Below are positions 46,640-57,756 of a stretch of DNA of 64,000 bases, piece after piece (positions within the stretch are counted from its first letter, which is position 1; each line of letters begins with the position of its first letter). The stretch covers positions 1,019,404 through 1,083,403 of the forward strand of contig NZ_CM020866.1 in assembly GCF_009866525.1 (NCBI RefSeq), in the 5' to 3' direction. The notes under the pieces are model-generated. The model had not been told where the DNA came from. It searched no databases and worked only from the letters and a program-made list of their open reading frames with translations. This DNA is from Spiroplasma poulsonii (lineage in GTDB: Bacteria > Bacillota_I > Bacilli_A > Mycoplasmatales > Mycoplasmataceae). A program made the translations under genes and the position numbers.

Positions 46640-46668
46640 TTGTTACTCCTATTTCTAATTCAATTATA

Positions 46669-46711
46669 AATAAAAAATGCAATTGCCATTATTTTGATAA
46701 TTGCATTTTTT
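46669..46711 (-). terminator. Terminator overlapping the 3' end of tkt
   Basis: AAATGCAATT / AATTGCATTT stem followed by T-rich DNA. The last codons of tkt form its 5' arm. Confidence 0.7.
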
Positions 46712-48656
46712 TACTAATTGTATTAACAATATTTTCAACATTAAAACCAAAATATTCTAATACATCATGGAATGGTCCTGATTGTCCAAAAGTGTCGATT
46801 CCAAAGTTTAATCCTGTATTTGAAGTATAACGTTCTCAACCAAAGGTTGTTCCTAATTCAATTGAAGCAATCAACGCTGTTGGCTCTAATAATTTTGTTT
46901 TATAAGTAATATCTTGTTTATCAAATAATTCCCACGATGGCATTGAGATTACTTTTACATTAATTTTCTTATCATGTTCTAATTTTTTCGCAACCACAAT
47001 TGCCATATTTACTTCACTACCTGTTGCAACTAAAACAACATCATTATGATGTTCTGAACCATAAACTTGATATGCCCCTTTTTTAACCATTTCAACGCTA
47101 GAATGTTCTAGTTCTGGTAAATCTTGTCGCGTAATTAAAATAGCACTTGGGGTATGACGAGATTGCAAGGCAAGATGATAAGCTCCTAATGTTTCATTAA
47201 AATCAGCCGGGCGAAAGACATTTAAATTTGGTTGACTTCGTAACATTGCTAACTGTTCAATTGGTTGATGTGTTGGTCCATCTTCACCAACGGCAATTGA
47301 ATCATGTGATAAAACATAAACAACTGGAATTTCCATTAATGAACTTAATCTAATTGCTGGTTTCATATAATCAGAAAAAACAAAAAAGCCACTAGCAAAT
47401 GATAATAAACCACGATGTAAACAAATTCCATTATTAATAGCGGTCATTGCGAACTCACGAACCCCATAAGCTAGATTACGTCCTATTCGATTTTCAGCGC
47501 CATAAACACCATCAGCACCTTTTGCTTTTGTACTACCACTTAAATCAGCACTACCACCAATTCAATTTGGAATAATACTTGAAATTCGGTCAATAATAGC
47601 ACCACTACTAATTCGTGTTGCTTGCGGTTTAGTTGGTTTTAAATCAAGAAATTGTTCTGTATTAAAAGTAAAGTTCCCATGAATTGCTTCATCTACTTCT
47701 TTCCCAAATGCTGGATTTTCCTGACAAAATGCTTCATACATTTTTAATCATTGTTCATACTTTTTAATTCCACGGTTTTTAACATTAACTTCAAAATCAT
47801 CATAAACTTCACCAGGAATTTCAAATGGTTTTTCAGTTCATCCTAATAAATTACGAACAGTTTCAATATCTGTTCCCAATGGTGCGCCATGAACTGCTGG
47901 GGTGCCCTGTTTCGTTGCCCCAAATCCAATTACTGTTTTAACTTCAATTAACGTTGGTTTATCACTTTTTTTTGCTTTAATAATAGCTTCGTTAATTGCT
48001 TCAACATCATTCCCATCTTTAATAAAAAGATAACTTCAATTTGCTGCTTGAAAACGATCACCAATTTTCTCACTTTGCGCAACATTAACCATATTATCTA
48101 ATTGAACATCATTTGAATCAAATAGGACAATTAATTTATTTAATTTTCAATGTCCAGCTAAAGAAATTGCTTCTTGAGTTACCCCTTCTTGTAAATCACC
48201 ATCACCACATAAAACATAAGTATAATGATCAAAAAGTGAATATTTTTTTGTATTATACTTGGCTGCTAAATGAGACTCTGCTAATGCTAAGCCAACTGCT
48301 GTTGCAACTCCTTGTCCTAATGGGCCAGTAGTAACATCAACTCCGGGTGTCAAATATGACTCCGGATGACCAGGAGTAATTGAATCAACTTGGCGAAAAT
48401 TACGTAAATCTTCAATGTTAAGGTCAAATCCTGATAAATGTAATAAAGAATATAATAAAGCACTTCCATGTCCTGCTGCTAAAACAAACCGATCACGGTT
48501 AGTTCATTTATCAACTTGCGGATTAACATTTAAATGTTTAGTAAATAAAGTGTAAGCCATTGGCGCAGCACCAAGAACAATACCTGGGTGTCCTGAATTA
48601 GCTTTATTAACTGCTTCAATTCCTAACATTCTAATTGCATCAATTGATTTTTTCAT
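46689..48656 (-). CDS. tkt: Transketolase
   Basis: ThDP enzyme of the non-oxidative pentose phosphate pathway. 655 aa, full length. Visible: [20 protein letters not shown] (about 18-37), [14 protein letters not shown], the ThDP motif [13 protein letters not shown]…[19 protein letters not shown], and in the second domain [19 protein letters not shown], which holds catalytic residues. It connects glycolysis to ribose-5-phosphate and erythrose-4-phosphate supply. Ribosome site AAAGGAG. Confidence 0.96.
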
Positions 48657-49221
48657 TCTGTATTCTCCTTTTTATACACTATTTAATTAATATTCATATT
48701 AACATTGTACAACGAATTAAAAGAAAGATATTTATAATTTACAAAATAATTGCTTAAATCTTACTTTTTTTGATTATTAATTTATAATAAGAAAAAGTTT
48801 ATATTTAAAAATAGAAAAAGAGTGATGGTAGTGGTCAAATATTTGTTCAAGAGTCGTGATAATGTCCTTTAGCTTTGCCAAAAGAACACATTTTAAATAT
48901 ATAATAATGAATGGAGAACTTTTATATGCAAAAGATGTTAAATAATATTATATTTGGAACTATTCACTCTTCTTTTTGGTTGATAATCTCAAATTCTATT
49001 TTTGATGGTAAAAAATAAAAACATTTTGATGATGCAAAAAAGAGTTGAAAAACAACTTTATTATCAGTTAGTTCACAAATTAATTCTTAAAATTACTATT
49101 ATTACTTCATATTTTAAATTTATTACTTTGTTCAATAATTATTTCTTAAATAATAGTAAAATTAATTTATATAAGATAACACCACAAACAAAACAAGAAA
49201 GCAAAGGATGTGATAACAAAA
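48657..49221. other. Intergenic region, no convincing gene
   Basis: It contains the tkt leader and the leader of the next gene. One plus-strand mini-ORF at 48926-49018 (30 codons, MQKMLNNIIFGTIH…) has a GGAG ribosome site and a hydrophobic core and might be a membrane peptide. Nothing else supports coding. Confidence 0.4.
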
Positions 49222-50454
49222 ATGACAACTAAATTACGTAGTTGAAAAACATTACTAATTATACAAGGAATTTTAATGGGAACTTTATTTTCCTTTTTGC
49301 CTTTTGAAATTTATCAAAAATTTGGACTCACAAAAATTTGATTTTTTCTATTACTCCCAACTGCAATGTTCTTCTTTACTCCGTTATGAGCAAAAATAAA
49401 AAAGAAAAAAGATAACATCTTTATCTTACAAATTAATAGTTTTTTTCTTTTTGTTTTTGTTTCTTTACTAATGATAATTAATTTCTTTGATAATAATTTA
49501 ATCATTTATTTTTATCCGCTTTTACTCTTCGCAACTGGCGTTTTTGTTGCGGGAATGGTTCCTTTTACAATGGAAATCATTCGGAGTTATGCCCGTCAAC
49601 ATCAATTAAAAACAAATCCAAGTCTTTATTTTACCTTGGGTAGTGTTGTTACCATTATTATTCCCTTTTTATTTCAATATTTCTTAAATGATTTAGGAAC
49701 TAATATTGCTTTACAAACATATTTCACGTTGATTACTTTAATTAATTTTAGTTTAATCTTTTTTAATTATGATTTAAAAACAAAAGAAGTTACCTTTAAA
49801 ATTAATCCAACGAGTTGGAAAACATTAAAAACAAATCGACAATTTTGAAGTTATTTATACTCATCAAGTTTTTTATATAGTATTAATGAAGTATTTGGTT
49901 ACTTATTACCAGTTTTAATTTTTAAAGATACAACATTAATGATCATTGCGATTGGAGTTTTATATGTTATTCGAAAACTAAGTTACTTACTTGGATATTT
50001 GATTAAAACCAATACTATTACTATTAAACGCGATGTTTGTTATAATACTATTATTGCTATTATCGCTGTTGCTCTATTATTAGGATTAACAATCACTTAT
50101 TTGATGCAACAAATACAATTAAATCACCTTTTATATTTAACGCTTGGGTTGGGGGGTAGTCAAATTTTACTTGACCTTTGTTTAGGGCATTTAAGCCGCA
50201 TTCAAAAAAATAACATTATTAGTTTAGTTGGAACTGAACATCTAACATTAGCTTTAATGTTTGAACATGTTTTTGGTCATGCTATTTTTAGCCTATTGTT
50301 AGCTATTATCATTATTCCAATTATTATTAATTTTCATACAATAATGTTAACTTATATCATTATTTACAGTGTTATTATTGCCATGATAATGTTAGGTTGT
50401 TGTTTTGTTTTGATAAAACCAAGCATTAAAACAGAACTAAAACCAAAACAATAA
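49222..50454 (+). CDS. MFS-like transporter, 12 spans
   Basis: 410 aa, open with TGA as Trp, with about twelve hydrophobic segments and a charged central loop (about 195-215, FNYDLKTKEVTFKINPTSWK), the layout of the major facilitator superfamily. The GxxxDRxGRR-type signature is not clearly kept. It carries ALWAKIKKKK-like charges after the second span. Substrate unknown. A run of six G (50151-50156) lies inside the coding sequence in frame. It stands alone with a strong terminator. Confidence 0.6.
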
Positions 50455-50481
50455 ATAATAATTTAATTTTATCAACAAATT

Positions 50482-50516
50482 AAAAAACATCTTTATTTGA
50501 ATAAAGATGTTTTTTA
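50482..50516 (+). terminator. Terminator of the transporter gene
   Basis: AAAAAACATCTTTATT / AATAAAGATGTTTTTT, a perfect 16-bp stem with a 2-nt loop; works in both directions and also ends the lipoprotein gene on the minus strand. Confidence 0.9.
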
Positions 50517-50695
50517 ATTTATTAAATTTAACCTTTTTTAAGATAAAAATTACCAAAATAAACAGCTGATCAAGGTGAATAAGCTATTGAACCATAGAAA
50601 GATTTATCCCCAAGCATAAAACTAAAACTATACCCTTTTCCTCTAGCATTAATTTGTAAAGTATCATCATCTTTTACCCTTCATGTTGGATACTT

Positions 50696-51911
50696 TGGAT
50701 GGGTTAAGATAAATTGGACAACAATAATGTGGAGTAAGGATTATAATTAAATTAATAAATGGATGTGTAATTATGGCAAAGAATCATTATACCGATGAAT
50801 TTAAACAACAAATTGTTAGTCTTTATAAAACAGGTAAAACAGCAAAACAATTGTCCAGTGACTATCAGGTCGGTAAATCAACAGTTTGAAAATGAATTTA
50901 TGAATTCAATAATTCTGGTTCATTTAAAGCAAAAGATAATCGAAGCCCAGAAGAAAATGAACTAATTCATCTAAAGAAAAGAAATTAAACAATTACGAAT
51001 GGAAAATGATATTTTAAAGCAAGCCACACTGATAATAGGCAAAAAATAGTAATTATTAAAAACAACAAAGAAAAATATGCAATTACTAATTTATGCAAAA
51101 CACTAAAAGTTCCTAGATCAACTTTTTATTATCAATTGAAATCAAATAATCCTAAATCAAACCATACTATTGATAATGCTGTTATCAGTATTTTCTTAAA
51201 AAGTCGTAAAAATTATGGCACAAGAAAAATTAAAGTTATGTTAGCACAACAAAATATTTTATTATCACGAATAAAAATTAGTAAAATAATGCAAAGATAT
51301 AACTTAATTTCCAATTATACAAAACTTAAATATAAACATCAAAGTAACAAAAACGCTATATACAAATATCATAATTTGTTAAATCAAGAATTTAATAATT
51401 ATAAACTACATGAAGTTGTTGTCAGTGATTTAACACAAGTTGCTATCAATAGCAAATGATATTATGTGTGCTTTCTAATTGATTTATTTAATCGTGAAGT
51501 TATTGGTTATGATGTTAGTTCTCATAAAGATGCCAAATTAGTTGAAAATACTTTTAAAAAGCTTAGTTTTTCTTTAGATAATATTAAAATATTTCATACT
51601 GATCAAGGCAGCGAATTTAATAACAATATCATTTACAATCTTTTAGCTAAAAACAATGTTGCAAAATCTTATAGTAAACCAGGCTGTCCTTATGATAATG
51701 CTGTTTCTGAATCAACCTATAAAATTTTAAAAACAGAATTAATTAAAAACAGAAAATTTAAAAATATTGAACAATTTAAATTAGAATTATTTGACTATGT
51801 TAATTGATACAATAATGTACGAATTCACAGCAAATTAAATTATTTAACACCAATTGAATATAAAAATCTTTACTCTACATAAAATTTGTCCAAAAAACCC
51901 TTGCCATTCCA
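50696..51911 (+). mobile_element. IS3/IS150-like element, copy B1 (1216 bp)
   Basis: Imperfect terminal repeats TGGATGGG…TTGGACAA and TGGAATGG…TTGGACAA. ACTT occurs directly on both sides, a 4-bp target duplication, so this is a clean and recent insertion into the lipoprotein gene. Confidence 0.9.
50773..51882 (+). pseudogene. IS3/IS150-like transposase, orfA frameshifted (B1)
   Basis: One extra A at about 50975 truncates orfA to about 70 aa (ending HLKKRN). OrfB (51136 or upstream to 51882) keeps the rve catalytic residues in [17 protein letters not shown] and NAVSESTYK. Without full-length orfA the fused enzyme cannot be made. Confidence 0.75.
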
Positions 51912-53444
51912 ACTTTTGTTTTAATCTACCAACTGCATCATCAATATTGAATAAATTAATTCCTGGTAATGTACTAATTTCAGGACGATTAATAAAATCT
52001 TGTACTAATGGTTTTAACGAGTCCATGTAGTTCCTTGCGGCTTTCATTTGATCAAAAACATTACTTGGTACAACTAATTGTTGATAACGAAGATATGATT
52101 CGACACGATATGTTTCAAAAAATTTCACAACAATTTGACTGTAATCCATCAACTTTGTTTTTAAACCCTCTTTTGAAATTGCAATAATAACTGCTAAAGC
52201 ATTTCCAGTATTATTTTCAATTACACCATTTAATGTTAACCCAGCAACTGTTAATTTTGATAAATTAACAGTAAAACTAGCTAATTGTAAGTCATTCCCA
52301 CTAATGTTAAAAACATTTAATAGTTTCATCAAAAATTGATAAAAGGTATCAGCAGTCACCTTACTACTATCAAAAGGTCCCTCTCCTGCTCAAACATAAA
52401 CTGTATTTTCTGGCCGGGAAGGAACAGCAACCCCACTTGTAACATCATTTAAAGCTCCCATTTGTAATAACAACAATTCTTGGTCAGCGTTTCATGTTAC
52501 ATATTCTTTAATCTCTGCTAGTTCAGGATCACTATTAATTAAGGTTGTTAACTGTTGTTGAATAATATTATCCAAATCAATATGACGTTTTGAATAATTA
52601 ATATAAAAATTATCATATAAAGTTCTAAATCCAGGTGTTTTATCTAAAATAATTTTTCCTTTCTCATTAAAAAAACGAACAACAACTTTTGATAATTTTG
52701 AGACAATTCCACTTTGTAATTTTTTTATTTTAGCAGTGTCATTTGAAATGGTATATTGAATGACATAATCAGAAGTCATCACATATGTTTTAAACTGAAC
52801 TTGAAAGCGAAACTTAAAATCAATTCGCCCGGCTTTTAAATTACTTAAGTCTTTTTCACCATTAATTTTTCCTAATGTTACAAGGTCAATATAATGTAAA
52901 GTATACCTTGAACTATTTAATAATTTTAGTGGTTTTGAATCAACATAATAATTTGAATACTCATTTGTAATAACATTATTAATGTTATTAAAGGCAATAT
53001 TAAATTTACTATCTAAAATATTTAAAACAGGAGTAACATCAGGATTGTTTTTATTTAAGATTGCAGTTGATAACTCTTTAGTAACCAACGCATATAATTT
53101 ATCAAAATCAACATCAGAATGATCATTAGTATCAAGGGTTGAACTATTTTGTGAAAATTCTAAAAAAGCATCAATTGCTTGTTTTGAAATTTTGTCTAAG
53201 ATTTCAATATCCTTAAAACTTCCCGTATCATCATCGACTATTGTTTCAGGGTTGACGGTACATCCAACAAGAGCTGTTCCAAATCCCCCACTTAAATTAG
53301 CAATTCCTACTAAAGTTAATAATTTTTTCATATTTTTTCTCCTAATATTTTTCTATCGGGTGTGAAAATAATTATATTGTATACTGTAAAACTAAACCAT
53401 AAAAAGTTAAAAGTATTATAACAAATTAAAAATAAAATACAATA

Positions 53445-53486
53445 AAAAAGTAAAAAGTAGTATAAAAACTATTTTTTACTTTTTTA
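53445..53486 (-). terminator. Terminator of the S1-domain gene
   Basis: AAAAGTAAAAAGTAGT / ACTATTTTTTACTTTT stem with T-run, 16 bp after the stop codon. Confidence 0.75.
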
Positions 53487-53501
53487 TTGTATTTTACTAA
53501 T

Positions 53502-53855
53502 TTATTCATTTTCATTTATTTTATTAATATTTTCAATATTGTCTGTTTTATTTTGTTTTTTATTTAAGTTTTGGAATGCTGTTTTTATTTCCTGAATTTC
53601 TTTATCATCATTTTTTAATAATTCAGGGTGACAATTTTTATAACTTAATTTAAGATGTTTTCTAACTATATTAAAATCAAGCACATCAACTTCAATTTCA
53701 TCACCAATATCAAAAAAATCTTTAATATCTTTAACAAAATAATCTGAAACTTCACTAATATGGATTAAACCATCAGCTCTTTCTGCTCTACAAAAAGCAC
53801 CATAGGGAGTAATATTTGTTATTTTTACAATAATTTTGTTATTTTTATCATACAT
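53502..53855 (-). CDS. S1 RNA-binding domain protein (GSP13/YugI-like)
   Basis: 117 aa. A single S1 fold fills residues 6-75: VKITNITPYGAFCRA, GLIHISEVS, VKDIKDFFDIGDEIEVDVLDFN, KHLKLSYK. The acidic Asn-rich tail is disordered. Proteins of this type bind ribosomes or structured RNA. GGAG ribosome site. An IS copy begins 30 bp upstream, so its promoter may be displaced or supplied by the IS. Confidence 0.85.
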   Translation of the reverse strand: MYDKNNKIIVKITNITPYGAFCRAERADGLIHISEVSDYFVKDIKDFFDIGDEIEVDVLDFNIVRKHLKLSYKNCHPELLKNDDKEIQEIKTAFQNLNKKQNKTDNIENINKINENE

Positions 53856-53884
53856 ATATTTTTTCTCCTTTACTAAAATCTAAT

Positions 53885-55098
53885 TGGATGGGTTAAGATA
53901 AATTGGACAACAATAATGTGGAGTAAGGATTATAATTAAATTAATAAATGGAGGTGTAATTATGGCAAAGAATCATTATACCGATGAATTTAAACAACAA
54001 ATTGTTAGTCTTTATAAAACAGGTAAAACAGCAAAACAATTGTCCAGTGACTATCGGGTCGGTAAATCAACAGTTTGAAAATGAATTTATGAATTCAATA
54101 ATTCTGGTTCATTTAAAGCAAAAGATAATCGAAGCCCAGAAGAAAATGAACTAATTCATCTAAGAAAAGAAATTAAACAATTACGAATGGAAAATGATAT
54201 TTTAAAGCAAGCCACACTGATAATAGGCAAAAAATAGTAATTATTAAAAACAACAAAGAAAAATATGCAATTACTAATTTATGCAAAACACTAAAAGTTC
54301 CTAGATCAACGTTTTATTATCAATTGAAATCAAATAATCCTAAATCAAACCATACTATTGATAATGCTGTTATCAGTATTTTCTTAAAAAGTCGTAAAAA
54401 TTATGGCACAAGAAAAATTAAAGTTATGTTAGCACAACAAAATATTTTATTATCACGAATAAAAATTAGTAAAATAATGCAAAGATATAACTTAATTTCC
54501 AATTATACAAAACTTAAATATAAACATCAAAGTAACAAAAACGCTATATACAAATATCATAATTTGTTAAATCAAGAATTTAATAATTATAAACTACATG
54601 AAGTTGTTGTCAGTGATTTAACACAAGTTGCTATCAATAGCAAATGATATTATGTGTGCTTTCTAATTGATTTATTTAATCGTGAAGTTATTGGTTATGA
54701 TGTTAGTTCTCATAAAGATGCCAAATTAGTTGAAAATACTTTTAAAAAGCTTAGTTTTTCTTTAGATAATATTAAAATATTTCATACTGATCAAGGCAGC
54801 GAATTTAATAACAATATCATTTACAATCTTTTAGCTAAAAACAATGTTGCAAAATCTTATAGTAAACCAGGCTGTCCTTATGATAATGCTGTTTCTGAAT
54901 CAACCTATAAAATTTTAAAAACAGAATTAATTAAAAACAGAAAATTTAAAAATATTGAACAATTTAAATTAGAATTATTTGACTATGTTAATTGATACAA
55001 TAATGTACGAATTCACAGCAAATTAAATTATTTAACACCAATTGAATATAAAAATCTTTACTCTACATAAAATTTGTCCAAAAAACCCTTGCCATTCC
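53885..55098 (+). mobile_element. IS3/IS150-like element, copy B2 (1214 bp)
   Basis: Full-length with both ends; AAT on both sides as likely 3-bp target duplication. Confidence 0.9.
53962..55070 (+). CDS. IS3/IS150-like transposase OrfAB, -1 frameshift (B2)
   Basis: OrfA (91 aa, 53962-54237) has the helix-turn-helix of IS3 transposases ([26 protein letters not shown]…STVWKW) and a leucine-zipper-like end. OrfB carries the HTH_21 ([16 protein letters not shown]) and rve domain with DDE residues in [13 protein letters not shown] and SEST. OrfA ends at AAAAAATAG; reading 1 nt back on the A-run continues into orfB, giving 369 aa (1109 nt plus one equals 370 codons). This copy looks active. Confidence 0.85.
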
Positions 55099-55698
55099 AA
55101 ATTATATTATTAAAATGATGAAAATAATTTGTTAAACACAAAAATAATTAATAAATTTTATTATTTTTATTATATACATTAACTAATTAATGAACAAATA
55201 TTTTTTTAAAATATTGTTTTGATGTAAAATTTTCTAAACAAGGTCTTATTGTAGTATTTAATATATTTAAAACATTTTTTAATCTACTACGAATATTAAT
55301 CAAAGGTTCATTTGATCCAAATCATCGCCTTATATCTCTATTTATTCGTTCAACTAATGCTTTTTGTTTTGGTTTACCAGGGTCACAAAAATAAACTCTT
55401 ATTTTAAAAGATTTTTCTATTGGTTTTCATTTATAAAATTCTTTTCCTCTATCTGTCAAAATACAACTAAATTTATTACTGCCAATTTGTCTAATCATTT
55501 TCATTAAAACCATTAAAACAATACTTGCTTTTTTAGTAAATAAAATATAATAAAAAACTATTTTAGATTTCCTATTTACTAAAACTAATAAATGAAAATT
55601 ACCACAATCAAGAGTATCCATTTCTCAAATTCCACTAAAACTAAAATCATCACCATAATCATTTAAAAATTGCTTATAATCTCTAATATTAAGCAATA

Positions 55699-56913
55699 TG
55701 GAATGGCAAGGGTTTTTTGGACAAATTTTATGTAGAGTAAAGATTTTTATATTCAATTGGTGTTAAATAATTTAATTTGCTGTGAATTCGTACATTATTG
55801 TATCAATTAACATAGTCAAATAATTCTAATTTAAATTGTTCAATATTTTTAAATTTTCTGTTTTTAATTAATTCTGTTTTTAAAATTTTATAGGTTGATT
55901 CAGAAACAGCATTATCATAAGGACAGCCTGGTTTACTATAAGATTTTGCAACATTGTTTTTAGCTAAAAGATTGTAAATGATATTGTTATTAAATTCGCT
56001 GCCTTGATCAGTATGAAATATTTTAATATTATCTAAAGAAAAACTAAGCTTTTTAAAAGTATTTTCAACTAATTTGGCATCTTTATGAGAACTAACATCA
56101 TAACCAATAACTTCACGATTAAATAAATCAATTAGAAAGCACACATAATATCATTTGCTATTGATAGCAACTTGTGTTAAATCACTGACAACAACTTCAT
56201 GTAGTTTATAATTATTAAATTCTTGATTTAACAAATTATGATATTTGTATATAGCGTTTTTGTTACTTTGATGTTTATATTTAAGTTTTGTATAATTGGA
56301 AATTAAGTTATATCTTTGCATTATTTTACTAATTTTTATTCGTGATAATAAAATATTTTGTTGTGCTAACATAACTTTAATTTTTCTTGTGCCATAATTT
56401 TTACGACTTTTTAAGAAAATACTGATAACAGCATTATCAATAGTATGGTTTGATTTAGGATTATTTGATTTCAATTGATAATAAAACGTTGATCTAGGAA
56501 CTTTTAGTGTTTTGCATAAATTAGTAATTGCATATTTTTCTTTGTTGTTTTTAATAATTACTATTTTTTGCCTATTATCAGTGTGGCTTGCTTTAAAATA
56601 TCATTTTCCATTCGTAATTGTTTAATTTCTTTTCTTAGATGAATTAGTTCATTTTCTTCTGGGCTTCGATTATCTTTTGCTTTAAATGAACCAGAATTAT
56701 TGAATTCATAAATTCATTTTCAAACTGTTGATTTACCGACCTGATAGTCACTGGACAATTGTTTTGCTGTTTTACCTGTTTTATAAAGACTAACAATTTG
56801 TTGTTTAAATTCATCGGTATAATGATTCTTTGCCATAATTACACCTCCATTTATTAATTTAATTATAATCCTTACTCCACATTATTGTTGTCCAATTTAT
56901 CTTAACCCATCCA
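55699..56913 (-). mobile_element. IS3/IS150-like element, copy B3 (1215 bp)
   Basis: Full-length, minus strand, inside the IS30-like gene. Flanks do not share a target duplication, unlike B1 and B2. Confidence 0.9.
55728..56836 (-). CDS. IS3/IS150-like transposase OrfAB (B3)
   Basis: Same arrangement as B2 with intact orfA and orfB and the A-rich shift site; coding potential looks complete. Confidence 0.85.
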
Positions 56914-57305
56914 AAGACATAATAATATTTTGTGGAGAACGACCAAAATTATTATATTCATTAGAAAAATAACTTAATTCTTGTGAATTTAACATTGAAT
57001 ATTTACGACATTGTCTTTTATTTTTATCGTGTATTTTTTGTGCTTTTGTAGCATTATAATCATTAATATTATCAAACACATTTAACTCTTGCCAAATAGT
57101 TTTATAATCTCTATTCATTTGTTTAGCAATTTTCCGAATATTAATTGTTCCATTTTTCTTTTTAAACAAGTCATTATCTTTTAATTTTTCTAAATTTACT
57201 CTTTCATTAATATCTAATCTTTCATATTTTTTCATATTTTACCCCCTAAAATATGTTATGATTTACATAGAGTAATTATAACATTCTAAATAAGGAGATA
57301 AGTAT

Positions 57306-57734
57306 ATGAAAAAATGACTAAGTATTTTAGGAGCAATCGGATTAACTACAACAAGTACAACATCATTAATTAGTTGTGAAAAACCAAATAACAATGAAAA
57401 CGGGGGAGAAGGTAATAAACCAGAACCACCATATAATCCGCAACAACCACCAGAAAATAGTAGTTGAAAGTTAATCCCATTAGATAAATTAAATAGGAAT
57501 CCAGATAATAAATGATATATTGGAATTGTAAAAAAGAAACAAAATGATAATTTTTCTATTATAAAATTTAATTTTTCAAATAAATCAATTTGAGATAATA
57601 GTGGAGTACCTTATCATATTATTAATGGTGTATGATATCTTTTTAAATCATATTATTGTTGAGATGGTTTAAATGAACCTCAAACACCTGAAATTGATAC
57701 AAATACCGGTAAAATTACAGATTGAAAAGAATAA
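57306..57734 (+). CDS. Lipoprotein carrying a copied segment of the phage adsorption protein
   Basis: 142 aa. The signal peptide ends at lipobox LISC (Cys24), followed by a Pro/Asn-rich linker (NNENGGEGNKPEPPYNPQQP). From residue 54 to about 125 the protein equals residues 177-248 of the phage adsorption protein encoded on the opposite strand. The DNA agrees over 217 bp with one difference seen. The last residues (QTPEIDTNTGKITDWKE) are a diverged continuation of the same region. The product would display a phage adhesin fragment on the outer membrane face. The leader matches the lipoprotein at 6215, which has another tail. AAGGAG ribosome site; shares a terminator with the phage gene. No published function known to me. 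Confidence 0.8.
57464..57680 (+). repeat. 217-bp inverted repeat, arm 1 (in lipoprotein)
   Basis: Inverted copy of 59206-59422 without indels and with a single mismatch found by eye (CAATTT against TAATTT). Both arms are read in the same codon phase. Confidence 0.9.
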
Positions 57735-57756
57735 AAGGACTAACAAGTCCTTTTTA
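57733..57756. terminator. Shared bidirectional terminator
   Basis: AAAAAGGAC / GTCCTTTTT arms with a short loop, between the lipoprotein and the convergent phage adsorption gene, overlapping both stop codons. Confidence 0.85.

Larger units (their letters stand above)
50528..53331 (-). pseudogene. Large lipoprotein interrupted by an IS3-like element
   Basis: 5' part 51912-53331 and 3' part 50528-50695. The signal peptide has lipobox LVGC (Cys24). The mature chain is Asn/Asp/Leu-rich and unrecognised. Removing the IS together with one ACTT duplication joins VGRLKQK to YPTWRVKDDD in frame, ending FGNFYLKKG, for about 530 aa. The gene was intact before the insertion. Confidence 0.75.
55187..57235 (-). 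pseudogene. IS30-family transposase, interrupted by B3 with likely loss of internal sequence
   Basis: 5' part 56914-57235 has the IS30 N-terminus (LEKLKDNDLFKKKNGTINIRKIAKQMNRDYKTIWQEL) up to FGRSPQNIIMSL. 3' part 55187-55698 has the catalytic domain: GIWEMDTLDCG (first Asp), CILTDRGKEFYK (second Asp) and FCDPGKPKQKALVERINRDIRRWF (Glu), ending KKIFVH. Plectroviruses of SpV1 type encode an IS30-like transposase. The two sides of the IS share no duplication and the linker between HTH and catalytic domain looks too short, so a deletion accompanied the insertion. Confidence 0.75.

Noticed and set aside
49002..49232. ORF of 76 codons before the MFS-like gene
   Set aside because: No ribosome site, low-complexity Lys/Asn/Leu composition, and it overlaps the start of the transporter in another frame.
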